The translations under genes were made by a program, and so were the position numbers. The notes under the pieces are model-generated. The model was not told the DNA's origin. It made no database searches and worked only from the letters and a program-made list of their open reading frames with translations. A stretch of DNA of 64,000 nt, taken from NCBI GenBank assembly GCA_965229305.1, contig CBDDIZ010000030.1, positions 122,175 through 186,174 on the forward strand, in the 5' to 3' direction. Of this stretch, positions 34,809 through 44,554 are shown in pieces. Within the stretch, counting starts at the first letter, position 1. Each line of letters starts with the position of its first letter. This DNA comes from JALHNI01 sp965229305. Lineage in GTDB: Bacteria; Acidobacteriota; Terriglobia; Bryobacterales; Bryobacteraceae.

Positions 34809-37800
34809 TTAGAAGCTGATCCTCAAGCTGAACTGCAAGTTACGCGGCAGGTTCGATTGCGGGCTGGAGAAGGTGCCGAAGTTGCTGGCCGTGATGCTGG
34901 TGTTCAAGCCGCCGAGTAAGTGACGGTTGGCCACGTTGAAGGCCGAAGCGCGGAACTCGATGTTGTTCTTTTCGCTCTTGCCGAAGTGGATGTTCTTGCT
35001 GGCCGCCACGTCCTCGCTGAGCTGATTGGGCTGGTAGAGGTGCGGGATGACGGCGGGCACGTTGCCGTAGGTGAAGTTGGCAGGCTGTACAAAGGCGGCG
35101 CGATTCAGGTATGGGCTATTCGGGTTGGTGGGATCCCAGTTCGGATTGTAGAGCGACTGGCCAGGAACGTAGTTGCAGCGAGCCGAGCCGGCGCCGGCGA
35201 GGGTCTGGCTGCAGCCGCCAACGGAGATCGGCGCGCCGCTCTGATAACGGTGGACGGCCGAGACGCTCCAGTTGCCGAGGATGATGTTGGCCACCGGGTG
35301 CATGCCGGAGGCGAAAGGTTTGCCTTTGCCGAAGGGCAGCTCATACACATACGCGGCGGTGAAGACGTGCGGGCGGTTGGCCGAGCTGATCACCTTTTCG
35401 GTGAGCTGGTTGTAGATGTTCTGACCATTCTGGCTGACCAGCGTCTTCGAGTAAGTGTAAGAAGCCATCATCCAGAGGCCGACCGAGTAACGCTTGGTGA
35501 AGCTGGTCTCCCAACCGTTGTAAGTGCTGTGTCCGCTCTGCGAGGCCACCGAGCCAAAGCCGGTGTACTGCGGGAACGGACGGAGCGCCTGCTGAAGCTG
35601 CAGGTTGGTCGGGAAGGTGGGATACGGAAGTTTGAAGCCGGCGGCGATAACGGCGGGGTTTTGAAGCGCCGAGGCCACCGTGGAGGTAAGAGCGGTGCCG
35701 TAGATGCCGAAGTACTTGGGGTCGAGCTGGTTAAAGTCCAGACCGCTCTGGTAGATCTTGATGCCGTAGTTGGCATGGAAGCTCGAGCGCAAGACGGAGG
35801 ACGGGGTGAAGCTGTGCTCGATGGTGAAGTTGTAGTCGGTGTAGTAGCCGGGCTTGCCGGATTCGCCGAGCTTGTAAGTCACGCTGCCGTTGACGCCCAA
35901 CCCGGGGTTGATCTGCGGCGGACGCTGGCCGTCGACGAAGGCTTTGAAGTCGTTGATGCCGCCGCGGTGAGTGAAGGCGATGCCGTTCGAGAGGTTGTTC
36001 GAGATGGCGCCGAAGCCGCCGCCGAAGCCCTGAATGCCGTTGTCGGCATTGCCGTCTTCACGAATGATGTCGTACATGATGGCGCCGCCGCCGCGGATCA
36101 CCGTCTTCTGCGCGAGTTGATAGGCGAAGCCGAGGCGGGGACCAAAGGCGTTCTTGCGATTGGCCAGGAGAATCGGACGGTCCTTGGTGGCGAATTCGAG
36201 GGCGCCCAAGATGCCGCCGGCGGCGGGATTTGGGATGGTGGGGTTGAAATTGCTGTTCTGCAGATTGGCTTCGCGGCGCGGCAGGCTGAAGTCGTAACGG
36301 AGGCCGAGGTTCAGGGTGAGCTTGTTGTTCACCTTCCAATCGTCTTGCACGTAGCCGGCCCAATACTTGTAGCGGTAGTCGATGTCGGCGCCGAAGTTGA
36401 AGGAGCCGCCCGAGGGCAGGCCGAGCAGGAAGGAGGCGAAGGCGATACCGTTCTGGCCGCTGACGTTGGGGTTGCCGGTGCCGGCGGCAGAGTAGCTGAG
36501 CGAGCCGGCGCAGTTGTTGCAGTCAATGCGGCGGTAGCTGATGTCCATGTAAGTGCCGCCGAACTTGAGGTTGTGCTTGCCCTTTACCCAGGAGAGCTGA
36601 TTGTTGAGGTTGATGGTGCGGCCGGGCGAAGACGTGTTGACGCTGCCACCGTAGTTACCGAACTCGGTGTTGTACTTCGTGTAGTTGGGAGCCTTCTCGG
36701 CACCCGCGCCGGTGAGGCCGGGGAGCAGCGTGGCGTTGCGGTAAGCATCGGTCAAGCCGAGGTTCGGGCCTTCGCCGAGCTTGCGCTGGTTGATGCCGAA
36801 GGTGAAGTGGTTGAGGATGTTCGGCGCGATGGTGTAATCGGCATTGAAGCGCCAGTAGCGGATGTGGCCGAATTCCTGGAAGGCTTCGGCGAGGGGGCCG
36901 GGGATGGGTCCGACGAGCGGGTAGCTATCGAAGTACTGCCGGCTGAACATGCCGCTGACGTGGAACTTGTCGCTGATGTTGTGGTCGCCTTTGAAGGAGT
37001 AGACGCCCTGCCAGGCACCGGGGGTGCGGCCGCCGTTGTTGCGGGCGCGCGTGTTATTGAAGACCACGTCGGGCTGATCGGGAGCGGGAAGCTCGGCGAG
37101 GATGGTCTTCGAGATGGCGTTGATGCGTTCCGGGCAGATGACGTTGAGCACGCCGTTGCACTGCATCTGGGGACGGTTGGCGGCGTTGGCGATAATGTTA
37201 CCGCTGGCATCGAAGGGATCGTAGAGCGGGACCATCTGGCCGGCGGCGTTCGTGTAGCGGCGGAAGTCACCGTTGCGGAAGGCCTGGATGGGCATGGAGA
37301 TGAGGTCCGTGCTCGTGTAGTTCTTGGCGCGCGAACGTTCACCCGCGATAAAGAAGAAGGTCTTGTTGCGGCCGTCGTAGACTTTCGGGATGAAAACGGG
37401 ACCGCCGATATTGGCGGCTTCGACGTGCTGGCGCTGCACGGACTCACCACGCGAGCCCCAGAAGAAGCCCTTGGCATTCAACTTTTCGTGGCGGAGCTGA
37501 GCGAGGAAGGAGCCGTGAAGCTGGTTGGTGCCGGACTTGGTGGTGAAGTTGACGACGCCGTTGGAGGCGCGGCCGAACTCGGCGGAGTAGGCCGAGGTTT
37601 GGACTTTGAACTCTTCGACGGCTTCGGCGCTAACGACGCGCATCTGCGGGTCATTGCGGCGCTCGCTCATCGACTCGCCGCCATCGACGAGGAGGCTGGC
37701 GCCGTTGGCCTGGCCGCCGGCGATGCGGGGCGCGCCGCCGGTGGTGTCGGGGTCGCTCTGGAGGTTCATCACGACGCCGGGGGCGAGGCTGGTGAAGGCC

Positions 37801-38258
37801 ATGTTGCTGCGGAGGCCGCCGTTGATGAACAGGGGCAACTGCTGAATCGCTTTGTTTTCGACGACGGTGCCGAGGTCGCTTTTATCGGTTTGGAGGAGAG
37901 GGGCCGAGGACGAGACCTGAACGGTTTCCTGAACGGCGCCGAGTTGCATGCGGATATCGAGACGCGAAGTGGTGTTGACCTGAACGACGACATCGTTCGC
38001 TTCGGCGCGGCGGAAGCCGTCTTTTTCGGCGACGACGCTGTAGCGGCCGGGGACCAGGGCGAGGAAGGTGTAGGTGCCTTCGGTGTTGGTGTCGACGGTC
38101 TGCTTGTAGCCGGTGGCGGGGTTGGTGAGGCTCACCTTGGCGCCGGGGACGATGGCGCCAGAATTGTCCTGGACAGAGCCAGTGATGGTGCCGCGGTCCT
38201 GCGCAAAGAGCAGGGTGGCAAAAAGGATCGCGGTCAAGGCGTGGAGCGGGAGTCTCAC
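34809..38258 (-). CDS. TonB-dependent receptor with carboxypeptidase-regulatory domain (Oar-like)
   Basis: A 1149-residue outer-membrane protein. After a signal peptide (about 1-20) comes a carboxypeptidase-regulatory beta-sandwich (GTITGSVQDNSGAIVPGAKVSLTNPATGYKQTV). A plug domain (LLQTDKSDLGTVVENKAIQQLPL ...) and a long beta-barrel follow, ending in aromatic LRISF. Acidobacteria carry many such receptors, probably for polymer uptake. The GTG start has a strong AGGAGA at 38265-38270, and a TATACT -10-like hexamer lies at 38291-38296 in an AT-rich stretch. The receptor and the downstream serine hydrolase sit between two DUF1549/DUF1501 cassettes, suggesting a shared role in polymer breakdown and import (inference). 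Confidence 0.94.
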   Translation of the reverse strand: MRLPLHALTAILFATLLFAQDRGTITGSVQDNSGAIVPGAKVSLTNPATGYKQTVDTNTEGTYTFLALVPGRYSVVAEKDGFRRAEANDVVVQVNTTSRLDIRMQLGAVQETVQVSSSAPLLQTDKSDLGTVVENKAIQQLPLFINGGLRSNMAFTSLAPGVVMNLQSDPDTTGGAPRIAGGQANGASLLVDGGESMSERRNDPQMRVVSAEAVEEFKVQTSAYSAEFGRASNGVVNFTTKSGTNQLHGSFLAQLRHEKLNAKGFFWGSRGESVQRQHVEAANIGGPVFIPKVYDGRNKTFFFIAGERSRAKNYTSTDLISMPIQAFRNGDFRRYTNAAGQMVPLYDPFDASGNIIANAANRPQMQCNGVLNVICPERINAISKTILAELPAPDQPDVVFNNTRARNNGGRTPGAWQGVYSFKGDHNISDKFHVSGMFSRQYFDSYPLVGPIPGPLAEAFQEFGHIRYWRFNADYTIAPNILNHFTFGINQRKLGEGPNLGLTDAYRNATLLPGLTGAGAEKAPNYTKYNTEFGNYGGSVNTSSPGRTINLNNQLSWVKGKHNLKFGGTYMDISYRRIDCNNCAGSLSYSAAGTGNPNVSGQNGIAFASFLLGLPSGGSFNFGADIDYRYKYWAGYVQDDWKVNNKLTLNLGLRYDFSLPRREANLQNSNFNPTIPNPAAGGILGALEFATKDRPILLANRKNAFGPRLGFAYQLAQKTVIRGGGAIMYDIIREDGNADNGIQGFGGGFGAISNNLSNGIAFTHRGGINDFKAFVDGQRPPQINPGLGVNGSVTYKLGESGKPGYYTDYNFTIEHSFTPSSVLRSSFHANYGIKIYQSGLDFNQLDPKYFGIYGTALTSTVASALQNPAVIAAGFKLPYPTFPTNLQLQQALRPFPQYTGFGSVASQSGHSTYNGWETSFTKRYSVGLWMMASYTYSKTLVSQNGQNIYNQLTEKVISSANRPHVFTAAYVYELPFGKGKPFASGMHPVANIILGNWSVSAVHRYQSGAPISVGGCSQTLAGAGSARCNYVPGQSLYNPNWDPTNPNSPYLNRAAFVQPANFTYGNVPAVIPHLYQPNQLSEDVAASKNIHFGKSEKNNIEFRASAFNVANRHLLGGLNTSITASNFGTFSSPQSNLPRNLQFSLRISF

Positions 38259-38385
38259 GGGGTCTCTCCTGAAGGAAAAAGTCTCCGATTAGTATATTTC
38301 AATTAACCTGTTTCAGCTATGCCGGAATCCAGATAAACCGCATAAAGGCGGATCCATTTCGCATGGTGAAACGAAGGGGGCGAAA

Positions 38386-39756
38386 CTACGCCAGGATGCC
38401 GCGAACGAGCTCGCCATGAACGTCGGTGAGGCGCATGTCGCGGCCGCCGTAGCGGAAGGTGAGTTGCTTGTGGTCGAAACCGAGGAGGTGGAGGAGCGTG
38501 GCGTGGAGGTCGTGGACGTGAACCTTGTTCTCGGTGGCGAAGTAGCCGTAATCGTCGGTGGCGCCGTAAACAGTGCCGCCTTTGACGCCGCCGCCGGCGA
38601 GCCACATGGTGTAGCCGAAGGGGTTATGGTCGCGGCCGGCCGTTTTGAGGTCCATGGAGCCTTGGGACATGGGGGTGCGGCCGAATTCCCCGCCCCAAAG
38701 GACGAGAGTTTGATCGAGGAGGCCGCGGGCTTTCAGGTCTTTGAGTAGCGCGGCGATGGGCTGGTCGACGGCTTTCGAATTGTCGGCGTGACCCCGGAGG
38801 AGGCCGCCGTGCTGATCCCAACGGTCATGGCCTTTCAGGCGCGGGTTGATGCACTGGACGAAGCGGACGCCGCGTTCGACCAGGCGGCGGGCAAGGAGAC
38901 ATTGGCGGCCGTACTCGGCGGTGAGCGGATCGTCGAGACCGTAGAGCGAGCGGGTGGCCGGAGTTTCGCCAGAGATGTCGGCGAGTTCGGGGACGGCACT
39001 CTGCATGCGGTAGGCCATCTCGTAGCTGGCGAGCATGGCGTCGATTTCGGAGGTCGCGCCGAGTTTGGCGACGACACCTTGATTCAAGCGTTTGCTCAAA
39101 GCGAGCTTGGCTTCCTGGACGCCTGGGTTGGTCTCGCGCGGGCGGACGTTGGCGACGGGGGTATCGCCGCGGCGGAGCATGGTGGCCTGGAAGGCGGCGG
39201 GCAGGAAGCCGCTGCCGAAGTTGTCCATGCCGCCGGCTGGGATGAGTCCGCCTTCCATGACAACGAAGGACGGGAGATTGTCGGCTTCGGCGCCTAAGCC
39301 GTAAGTCACCCAACTGCCCATGCTGGGGCGCCCTTGGACGCCGAAGCCGGTGTGGAGCATGTAGTTGGCGGCGGTGTGTTCGGAATGGTCCGAGACCATG
39401 GAGCGGACAATGGCGAGGTCGTCGGCACAGGTGGCGACGTGCGGGAACAGGTCGCTGACCCAAGTGCCGGACTGTCCGTATTGCTTGAACTCCCAAGGCG
39501 AGCCGAGGATGTTGAAGTTGTTATTGAACTGAGTTTTCGGCGGAGCGAAGGGGAGCGGCTGGCCGTGTTCAGCGCGGAGGCGGGGCTTGGGATCGAAGCT
39601 ATCGATCTGGCTGGGTCCGCCATCCATATAGAGGAAGATGACGGCTTTGGCTTTGGCCGGAAAGTGAGGCTGACGGACATTGGCGGCGAGGGCCGACAAG
39701 GCGAGCCCACCGAAGCCGGCGGCGGAGCGAGCGAGGAACTGGCGGCGGCTGGTCAT
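38386..39756 (-). CDS. DUF1501 (sulfatase-like) Tat-exported protein, copy 2
   Basis: A 456-residue DUF1501 protein with Tat leader TSRRQFLARSAAGFGGLAL. Blocks parallel copy 1: AVIFLYMDGGPSQIDSFDPKP, RSMVSDHSEHTAANYMLHTG, VRFVQCINPRLKGHDRWDQHGG, LVLWGGEFGRTPMSQGSMDLKTAGRDHNPFGYTMW and HVHDLHATLLHLLGFDHKQLTFRYGGRDMRLTD. The open frame extends upstream, but the ATG at 39756 gives the Tat leader and overlaps the DUF1549/1553 stop by 4 bases. It differs clearly from copy 1 in the central region, so the two are paralogues, not a recent duplication. Confidence 0.92.
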   Translation of the reverse strand: MTSRRQFLARSAAGFGGLALSALAANVRQPHFPAKAKAVIFLYMDGGPSQIDSFDPKPRLRAEHGQPLPFAPPKTQFNNNFNILGSPWEFKQYGQSGTWVSDLFPHVATCADDLAIVRSMVSDHSEHTAANYMLHTGFGVQGRPSMGSWVTYGLGAEADNLPSFVVMEGGLIPAGGMDNFGSGFLPAAFQATMLRRGDTPVANVRPRETNPGVQEAKLALSKRLNQGVVAKLGATSEIDAMLASYEMAYRMQSAVPELADISGETPATRSLYGLDDPLTAEYGRQCLLARRLVERGVRFVQCINPRLKGHDRWDQHGGLLRGHADNSKAVDQPIAALLKDLKARGLLDQTLVLWGGEFGRTPMSQGSMDLKTAGRDHNPFGYTMWLAGGGVKGGTVYGATDDYGYFATENKVHVHDLHATLLHLLGFDHKQLTFRYGGRDMRLTDVHGELVRGILA

Positions 39757-41990
39757 CGGAGGAAGATGAACTCCGTGGTCTCGAAGAGAGCGTGGGCGTA
39801 GCTTTCGAGCGATTGGGTTTTGAGGAAGTCGAGGGCGGCGGCGGTTTCGGTGGAGGAGGGCGGCCGGGAGAAGGCTTCGAGGTACATCTGCTGCACCTGG
39901 GCCCGCGGCTTGGTGTGCTGCGTGGCGATGCGAGCAGCCCAACGCTGAGCCTGCAGTTGGACGAGTTCGTTGTTCATGAGGAACAGCGCCTGGGCGGGAA
40001 CGACCGAGCTGTTGCGTTTGCCGAGGGTGGAGATGGGCTGCGGGTAATCGAAGATGGTGAGCGAGTCCGGCAGGTAATTGCGGCGGACGTTGATGTAGAG
40101 GCTGCGCCGGTTGCGGCTATCGATGGGGCCGGACTTGGGTTTGCCGCGAGGGTCGCCATCCATGAAGGGGCTGACGTAGACGGGGACACTGGGTCCGCCG
40201 AGGGTGAGGTCGAGCGAGCCGGCGACGGCGAGGAGGCTATCGCGGATGGCTTCGGCTTCGAGCCGCTGGACGGGGAAACGATGGAGGAGCTTGTTGGCGG
40301 GATCCTTCTCGGCGGCGCCGGGCTGCTCGGCGCTCGACATGCGGTAGGCATGCGAGAGGAGCATGAGGCGGTGCATGTGCTTCAGGCTCCAACCGGAGGA
40401 GCGGAATTCGTTCGCGAGCCAATCGAGGAGTTCGGGGTGCGTGGGCGGTTCGCCGGAAAGGCCGAAGTTATCGGGCGTGGCGACGATCCCGCGGCCGAAG
40501 TGATGCTGCCAGAGGCGGTTCACCATGACGCGGGCGAGGAAGGGGTTGTTGTCGGCCGTGAGGCGGTTGGCGAGTTCGAGGCGGCCACTGCCCTGCCCGA
40601 TGGCGGGCTGGTCAAGGCCAGCGATGACCGGGAGGAGACGGCGGGGAGCGGCGTCGCCGAGGTTCTTATGACTGCCACGAACGTGAACGCGAGTGTCGCC
40701 GATGACGTCGTCGACGGGGGCGAGGGTGAGCATGGGCTCGGGGCAATCTTCGGTGGTTTGGCCGCGGATGGAGTCCTGCTCGGCGTCGCGCGGCGGGGGC
40801 TGATGGTCATCACTGAAGACGACTTCGGCAAGGGTGACGTGGCCGGCGGGGTCCTGGTCCGTGAGCGTGAGGTAAGCCGGATGATCGGCGTACATGACGA
40901 TCTGGTAGCTGACCCATTTGAAGTCCGAGGTGCCGGAGCGGTTGAGGCCGAGGGGATACTCGTCGACGACGAGGCGGACGGAGCCGGTGCCGGCAAGGCG
41001 CACGTGGACGTACTTTTTCTTCAAGGTGAAGATGTTCGAGAAGGCGACGCCCTGGCGGAGAGGCGAGACGGCGCCGGAGGTGAGGCGGCCGTTGGTGAGG
41101 GCAAAGGCGGGGCCGGCGACGGTCCAGTTGAGGCCCGCGGCGCTGAGGCCGCCTTCGTTGCGCGGCGCTTCGCCATCGACGGCGCGTTGGCCGCGGCGAA
41201 CGGAATGGAAGAAGCCGGCCAGAGAGTAATAGTCGGCCGTGGCGATGGGGTCGAACTTATGGTCGTGACAGCGGGCGCAGGCGACGGTGAGGCCGAGGAA
41301 GGTCTTGCCGAAGACGTCGATTTGGCTATCGACGCGGTCGGCGATGGCTTCGGTGGAATCGACGGGCGAGTTTTTGTTTTCGCCGAGCCAGTAAAAGGCA
41401 GTGGCGAGGGGCGACTCGAGGTAGCGGCCGTCTTTCGAGCGGCGAGGTTGGGCGAGCAGGTCGCCGGCGAGATGCTCGCGGACGAACTGCGGATAGGGAA
41501 GGTCATCGTTGAAGGCGCGGACGACGTAATCGCGGTAGCGCCACATGTCGGGCTTGTCGTTGTCGAACTCGTGGCCGTCGGTTTCGGCGTAGCGGACGAG
41601 GTCGAGCCAGTGGCGGGCCCAGCGCTCGCCGTAGTGGGGTGAGGCGAGGAGACGGTCGACGACGCGTTCATCGGCTTGAGGGGAACGGTCGGCGAGATAG
41701 GCGGCGAGGTCGGCGGGCGTGGGGGGCAGTCCGGTGACGTCGAAGGTGACGCGGCGGAGCCAGGTGGCACGGTCGGCCGGCGGGGCGGGCTTGAGGTTCT
41801 GGTCTTCGAGTTTACGGAGGACGAAACGGTCGATCGGTGAGGCGCCCCAGGCGGTGTCGCGCACGGTGGGGACGGGCTTGACGTCGATGGGACGGAAGCT
41901 CCAGAAACGCTTGGCGCGCGAGTAATCGATGGTGGCGGGGGCGGCGAACAACACGCCCAGCACTGCAGCGATTAACAGGAAGGCTCGCAC
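39753..41990 (-). CDS. DUF1549/DUF1553 domain protein, copy 2
   Basis: A 745-residue exported protein with signal peptide RAFLLIAAVLGVLFAAPA and no Ala/Pro/Lys linker. DUF1549 motifs are SPIDRFVLRKLEDQNLKPAPPADRATWLRR, VTGLPPTPADLAAY, ASPHYGERWARHWLDLVRYAETDG and haem-type CARCHDHKFDPI. A central beta-rich insert (about 270-400) absent from copy 1 may bind carbohydrate. DUF1553 motifs NPFLARVMVNRLWQHHFGRGIVATPDNFG and SYRMS-type ends complete it. The start is GTG. Its start region faces that of the S9 peptidase with 36 bases between them. Confidence 0.92.
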   Translation of the reverse strand: MRAFLLIAAVLGVLFAAPATIDYSRAKRFWSFRPIDVKPVPTVRDTAWGASPIDRFVLRKLEDQNLKPAPPADRATWLRRVTFDVTGLPPTPADLAAYLADRSPQADERVVDRLLASPHYGERWARHWLDLVRYAETDGHEFDNDKPDMWRYRDYVVRAFNDDLPYPQFVREHLAGDLLAQPRRSKDGRYLESPLATAFYWLGENKNSPVDSTEAIADRVDSQIDVFGKTFLGLTVACARCHDHKFDPIATADYYSLAGFFHSVRRGQRAVDGEAPRNEGGLSAAGLNWTVAGPAFALTNGRLTSGAVSPLRQGVAFSNIFTLKKKYVHVRLAGTGSVRLVVDEYPLGLNRSGTSDFKWVSYQIVMYADHPAYLTLTDQDPAGHVTLAEVVFSDDHQPPPRDAEQDSIRGQTTEDCPEPMLTLAPVDDVIGDTRVHVRGSHKNLGDAAPRRLLPVIAGLDQPAIGQGSGRLELANRLTADNNPFLARVMVNRLWQHHFGRGIVATPDNFGLSGEPPTHPELLDWLANEFRSSGWSLKHMHRLMLLSHAYRMSSAEQPGAAEKDPANKLLHRFPVQRLEAEAIRDSLLAVAGSLDLTLGGPSVPVYVSPFMDGDPRGKPKSGPIDSRNRRSLYINVRRNYLPDSLTIFDYPQPISTLGKRNSSVVPAQALFLMNNELVQLQAQRWAARIATQHTKPRAQVQQMYLEAFSRPPSSTETAAALDFLKTQSLESYAHALFETTEFIFLR

Positions 41991-42026
41991 GTCCCATAGG
42001 GTATCAAGTTGCTACCCTCTAGAGTG

Positions 42027-44393
42027 ATGCGCAACCTCTTATTGGCTGCTCTCGCTTTTGTTCCGCTGGCTGGTGCGCAATATAAAATGCCACCGCCAGA
42101 GATTATGGACGTGTTGCACGCACGTCGCTTACCGACGGTCTCGCTCAGCCCCACGCGCACCCATCTTGTGCTGATCGATTCCGTAGTGCATCCGAGTATT
42201 GCCGACCTGGCGCAGCCGATGCTGCGTTTGGCGGGTTATCGAATTGATCCGGCGTCGAATGGTCCACGGCTGACGACTTACGCCACCGCGCTCACGGTGA
42301 AGAAGCTGCCGGACGGCGCGGAGATGAAGGTGGCGCTGCCGGCGGGAGTCCGTTTGAGCGCGCCGGTGTGGAGTGCGAACGGGCAGTGGCTGGCGGTGAC
42401 CAACGCGACGCAGAATGGCACGGAGCTGTGGGTGATCGACACGGCGACGGCGAAGGCCAAGAAGTTGAACGTGGCGGTGAATGCGGCGACGGGGCCCGCG
42501 GTGGACTGGATGCCGGATCACCGGACGCTGTTGGTGAAGACAGTGCCGGCGAATCGCGGGGCGGCGCCGCGGGAGGTGGCGGCGCCAGCGGGTCCGACGG
42601 TGCAGGAGTCCGGCGGGAAGTCCGGCCCGGTGCGGACGAATCCGGATGCGCTGCATAACGCGCATGATGAGGCGTTGTTCGATTACTACGGCAAGGTGCA
42701 ACTGATGCTGGTGGATACGGTGACCGGTACGGCGACGCCGTGCGGGGCGCCGGACATGTTTCTGAATGTGACGCCTTCGCCCGATGGGCGCATGATGCTG
42801 GTGACGCGGCTGAGGCGGCCTTACAGCTATTTGCACGATGCGTCGGAGTTTCCGAAGCAGATCGACGTGGTGACGACGAAAGGCGCGGTGGTTTATACGG
42901 TGGCGAAGCTGCCTTTGGCGGATCGCGTGCCGATTGGCGGCGTCGTGGCGGGTCCGCGACAGGTACGGTGGCATCCGGGTGAGCCGGGGACTGTGATCTG
43001 GGTGCAGGCGCTCGACGGCGGCAATCCGAAGGAGAAGGTGCCCCATCGCGACCAGTTGATGATGTATCGGCCGCCGACGCGCATGGCACCGGTGGAGGTC
43101 GCCAAGACAGAGCAGCGGCTGACGATGCTGCAGTTCTTCAAGACCGGTCGGCGCATGCTGGTGAGCGATTACGATCGCGACCGGCGTTGGCAGCGGACGT
43201 ATCTGGTGGGGGAGGGCGAGCCGAAGCTCTTGTTTAGCCGGAATGTGCAGGATCGCTATAAGGATCCGGGGACGCCGGTGACGAGTGGCGTGGACGGGAC
43301 CATTGTGGAGGCGTCCGGCAGTGTCCTGCTGAACGGGCTGGGTGCGTCGCCCAAGGGCGACCAGCCGTTCCTCGATCGGTTCGATCTGGCGACGGCGAAG
43401 GCGGAGAGGCTGTTTGAGTCCGCGCCGGGTAAGTACGAAACGGTGGTGGGCGCTTTGGACGATGCGGGATCGCGATTGCTGATTCGCAGCGAGAGTCCGA
43501 CGGAGCCGCCGAATTACTTTTTGCTCGAGAAGGGGCAGCGCACGGCGGTGACGAAGTTCCCGGATCCGACGCCGAGCTTGCGGGGCATCACCAAACAGTT
43601 GGTGAAGTATCAGCGGCCGGATGGCGTGCCGCTGTCGTTCACGCTGTACCTGCCGCCGGGCTATCAAGCGGGGACGCGGCTGCCGGCAGTGGTGTGGGCG
43701 TATCCGCGCGAGTTCAACGATCCGGAGACGGCGGGGCAGGTGTCGGGGTCGACGAACCGGTTCACGACGATCGGCGGCATGTCGCATCTGTTTTTCCTGC
43801 TGCGCGGTTATGCGGTGCTGGATGACGCGGCGATGCCGGTGGTGGGGACGCCGGAGACGGTGAACAATACGTTCCTCGCGCAGATTGTGGCGTCGGCCAA
43901 AGCGGCGATCGATAAGGCGGCGGAGATGGGCGTGATTGACCCGGCGCGCGTGGGCGTGGGCGGCCACAGCTATGGCGCGTTCATGACGGCGAATCTGCTG
44001 GCGCATTCGGATCTGTTCCGCGCGGGCATTGCGCGCAGCGGCGCTTATAACCGGACGCTGACGCCGTTCGGGTTCCAGAGTGAACGGCGGACGCTGTGGG
44101 AGGCGCCGTCAGTTTATCTGGGCATGTCGCCGTTTATGGCGGCGAACAAGATCAACGAGCCGATTCTGTTCACGCATGGCGAGGCGGACAACAATCAGGG
44201 GACGTTTCCGATTCAGAGCGAGCGCATGTATCAGGCTGTGCGCGGCAATGGCGGAACGGCGCGGCTGGTGTTGCTGCCGCATGAGTCGCATGGGTATGCG
44301 GCGAAGGAGAGCATCGAGCACACGCTGTATGAGATGGTGGCGTGGTTCGACAAATACGTGAAGGGAGTTTCGGCCGGGCCGACTTCCGAATAG
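42027..44393 (+). CDS. S9 family serine peptidase (prolyl-oligopeptidase type), secreted
   Basis: A 788-residue peptidase. The signal peptide is about 1-18 (RNLLLAALAFVPLAGAQ). A beta-propeller-like region with repeated strands (for example VRLSAPVWSANGQWLAVTNA) is followed by the alpha/beta-hydrolase domain. The nucleophile elbow GGHSYGAFMTANLLAHS places Ser at 648, Asp is in GEADNNQGT near 721, and His in PHESHGY near 755. This is the dipeptidyl-peptidase/acylaminoacyl-peptidase layout. The ATG at 42027 gives the best signal peptide. The only downstream neighbour is tRNA-Val on the other strand. Confidence 0.92.
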   Translation: MRNLLLAALAFVPLAGAQYKMPPPEIMDVLHARRLPTVSLSPTRTHLVLIDSVVHPSIADLAQPMLRLAGYRIDPASNGPRLTTYATALTVKKLPDGAEMKVALPAGVRLSAPVWSANGQWLAVTNATQNGTELWVIDTATAKAKKLNVAVNAATGPAVDWMPDHRTLLVKTVPANRGAAPREVAAPAGPTVQESGGKSGPVRTNPDALHNAHDEALFDYYGKVQLMLVDTVTGTATPCGAPDMFLNVTPSPDGRMMLVTRLRRPYSYLHDASEFPKQIDVVTTKGAVVYTVAKLPLADRVPIGGVVAGPRQVRWHPGEPGTVIWVQALDGGNPKEKVPHRDQLMMYRPPTRMAPVEVAKTEQRLTMLQFFKTGRRMLVSDYDRDRRWQRTYLVGEGEPKLLFSRNVQDRYKDPGTPVTSGVDGTIVEASGSVLLNGLGASPKGDQPFLDRFDLATAKAERLFESAPGKYETVVGALDDAGSRLLIRSESPTEPPNYFLLEKGQRTAVTKFPDPTPSLRGITKQLVKYQRPDGVPLSFTLYLPPGYQAGTRLPAVVWAYPREFNDPETAGQVSGSTNRFTTIGGMSHLFFLLRGYAVLDDAAMPVVGTPETVNNTFLAQIVASAKAAIDKAAEMGVIDPARVGVGGHSYGAFMTANLLAHSDLFRAGIARSGAYNRTLTPFGFQSERRTLWEAPSVYLGMSPFMAANKINEPILFTHGEADNNQGTFPIQSERMYQAVRGNGGTARLVLLPHESHGYAAKESIEHTLYEMVAWFDKYVKGVSAGPTSE

Positions 44394-44400
44394 CGGGGGA

Positions 44401-44476
44401 TGGTGGGCGTTCAGGGATTCGAACCCCGGACCCTCTCGGTGTAAACGAGATGCTCTAACCGCTGAGCTAAACGCCC
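44401..44476 (-). tRNA. tRNA-Val (anticodon TAC)
   Basis: The minus strand gives acceptor GGGCGTT/AACGCCC, D arm TAGCTCAGCGGTTAGAGC, anticodon stem TCTCG/CGAGA with loop TTTACAC (anticodon TAC, reading GTA) and T arm GGGGTTCGAATCCC. Discriminator A and an encoded CCA lie at 44401-44404. No integrase or repeated 3' end nearby. Confidence 0.97.
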
Positions 44477-44554
44477 GCCTCTCCAGTTTACTATGCCAAG
44501 CCGCCGCGAATGAGTTACGATAGCGGCTTCGGATTCCCGAAGGAGAGACAACAT

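Noticed and set aside
34920..38306. An 1128-codon open frame opposite the TonB receptor gene
   Set aside because: It is antisense to a receptor with clear domains. Its composition (Val/Gly/Ala/Asp-rich, no motifs) is what the reverse of a GC-biased gene gives.
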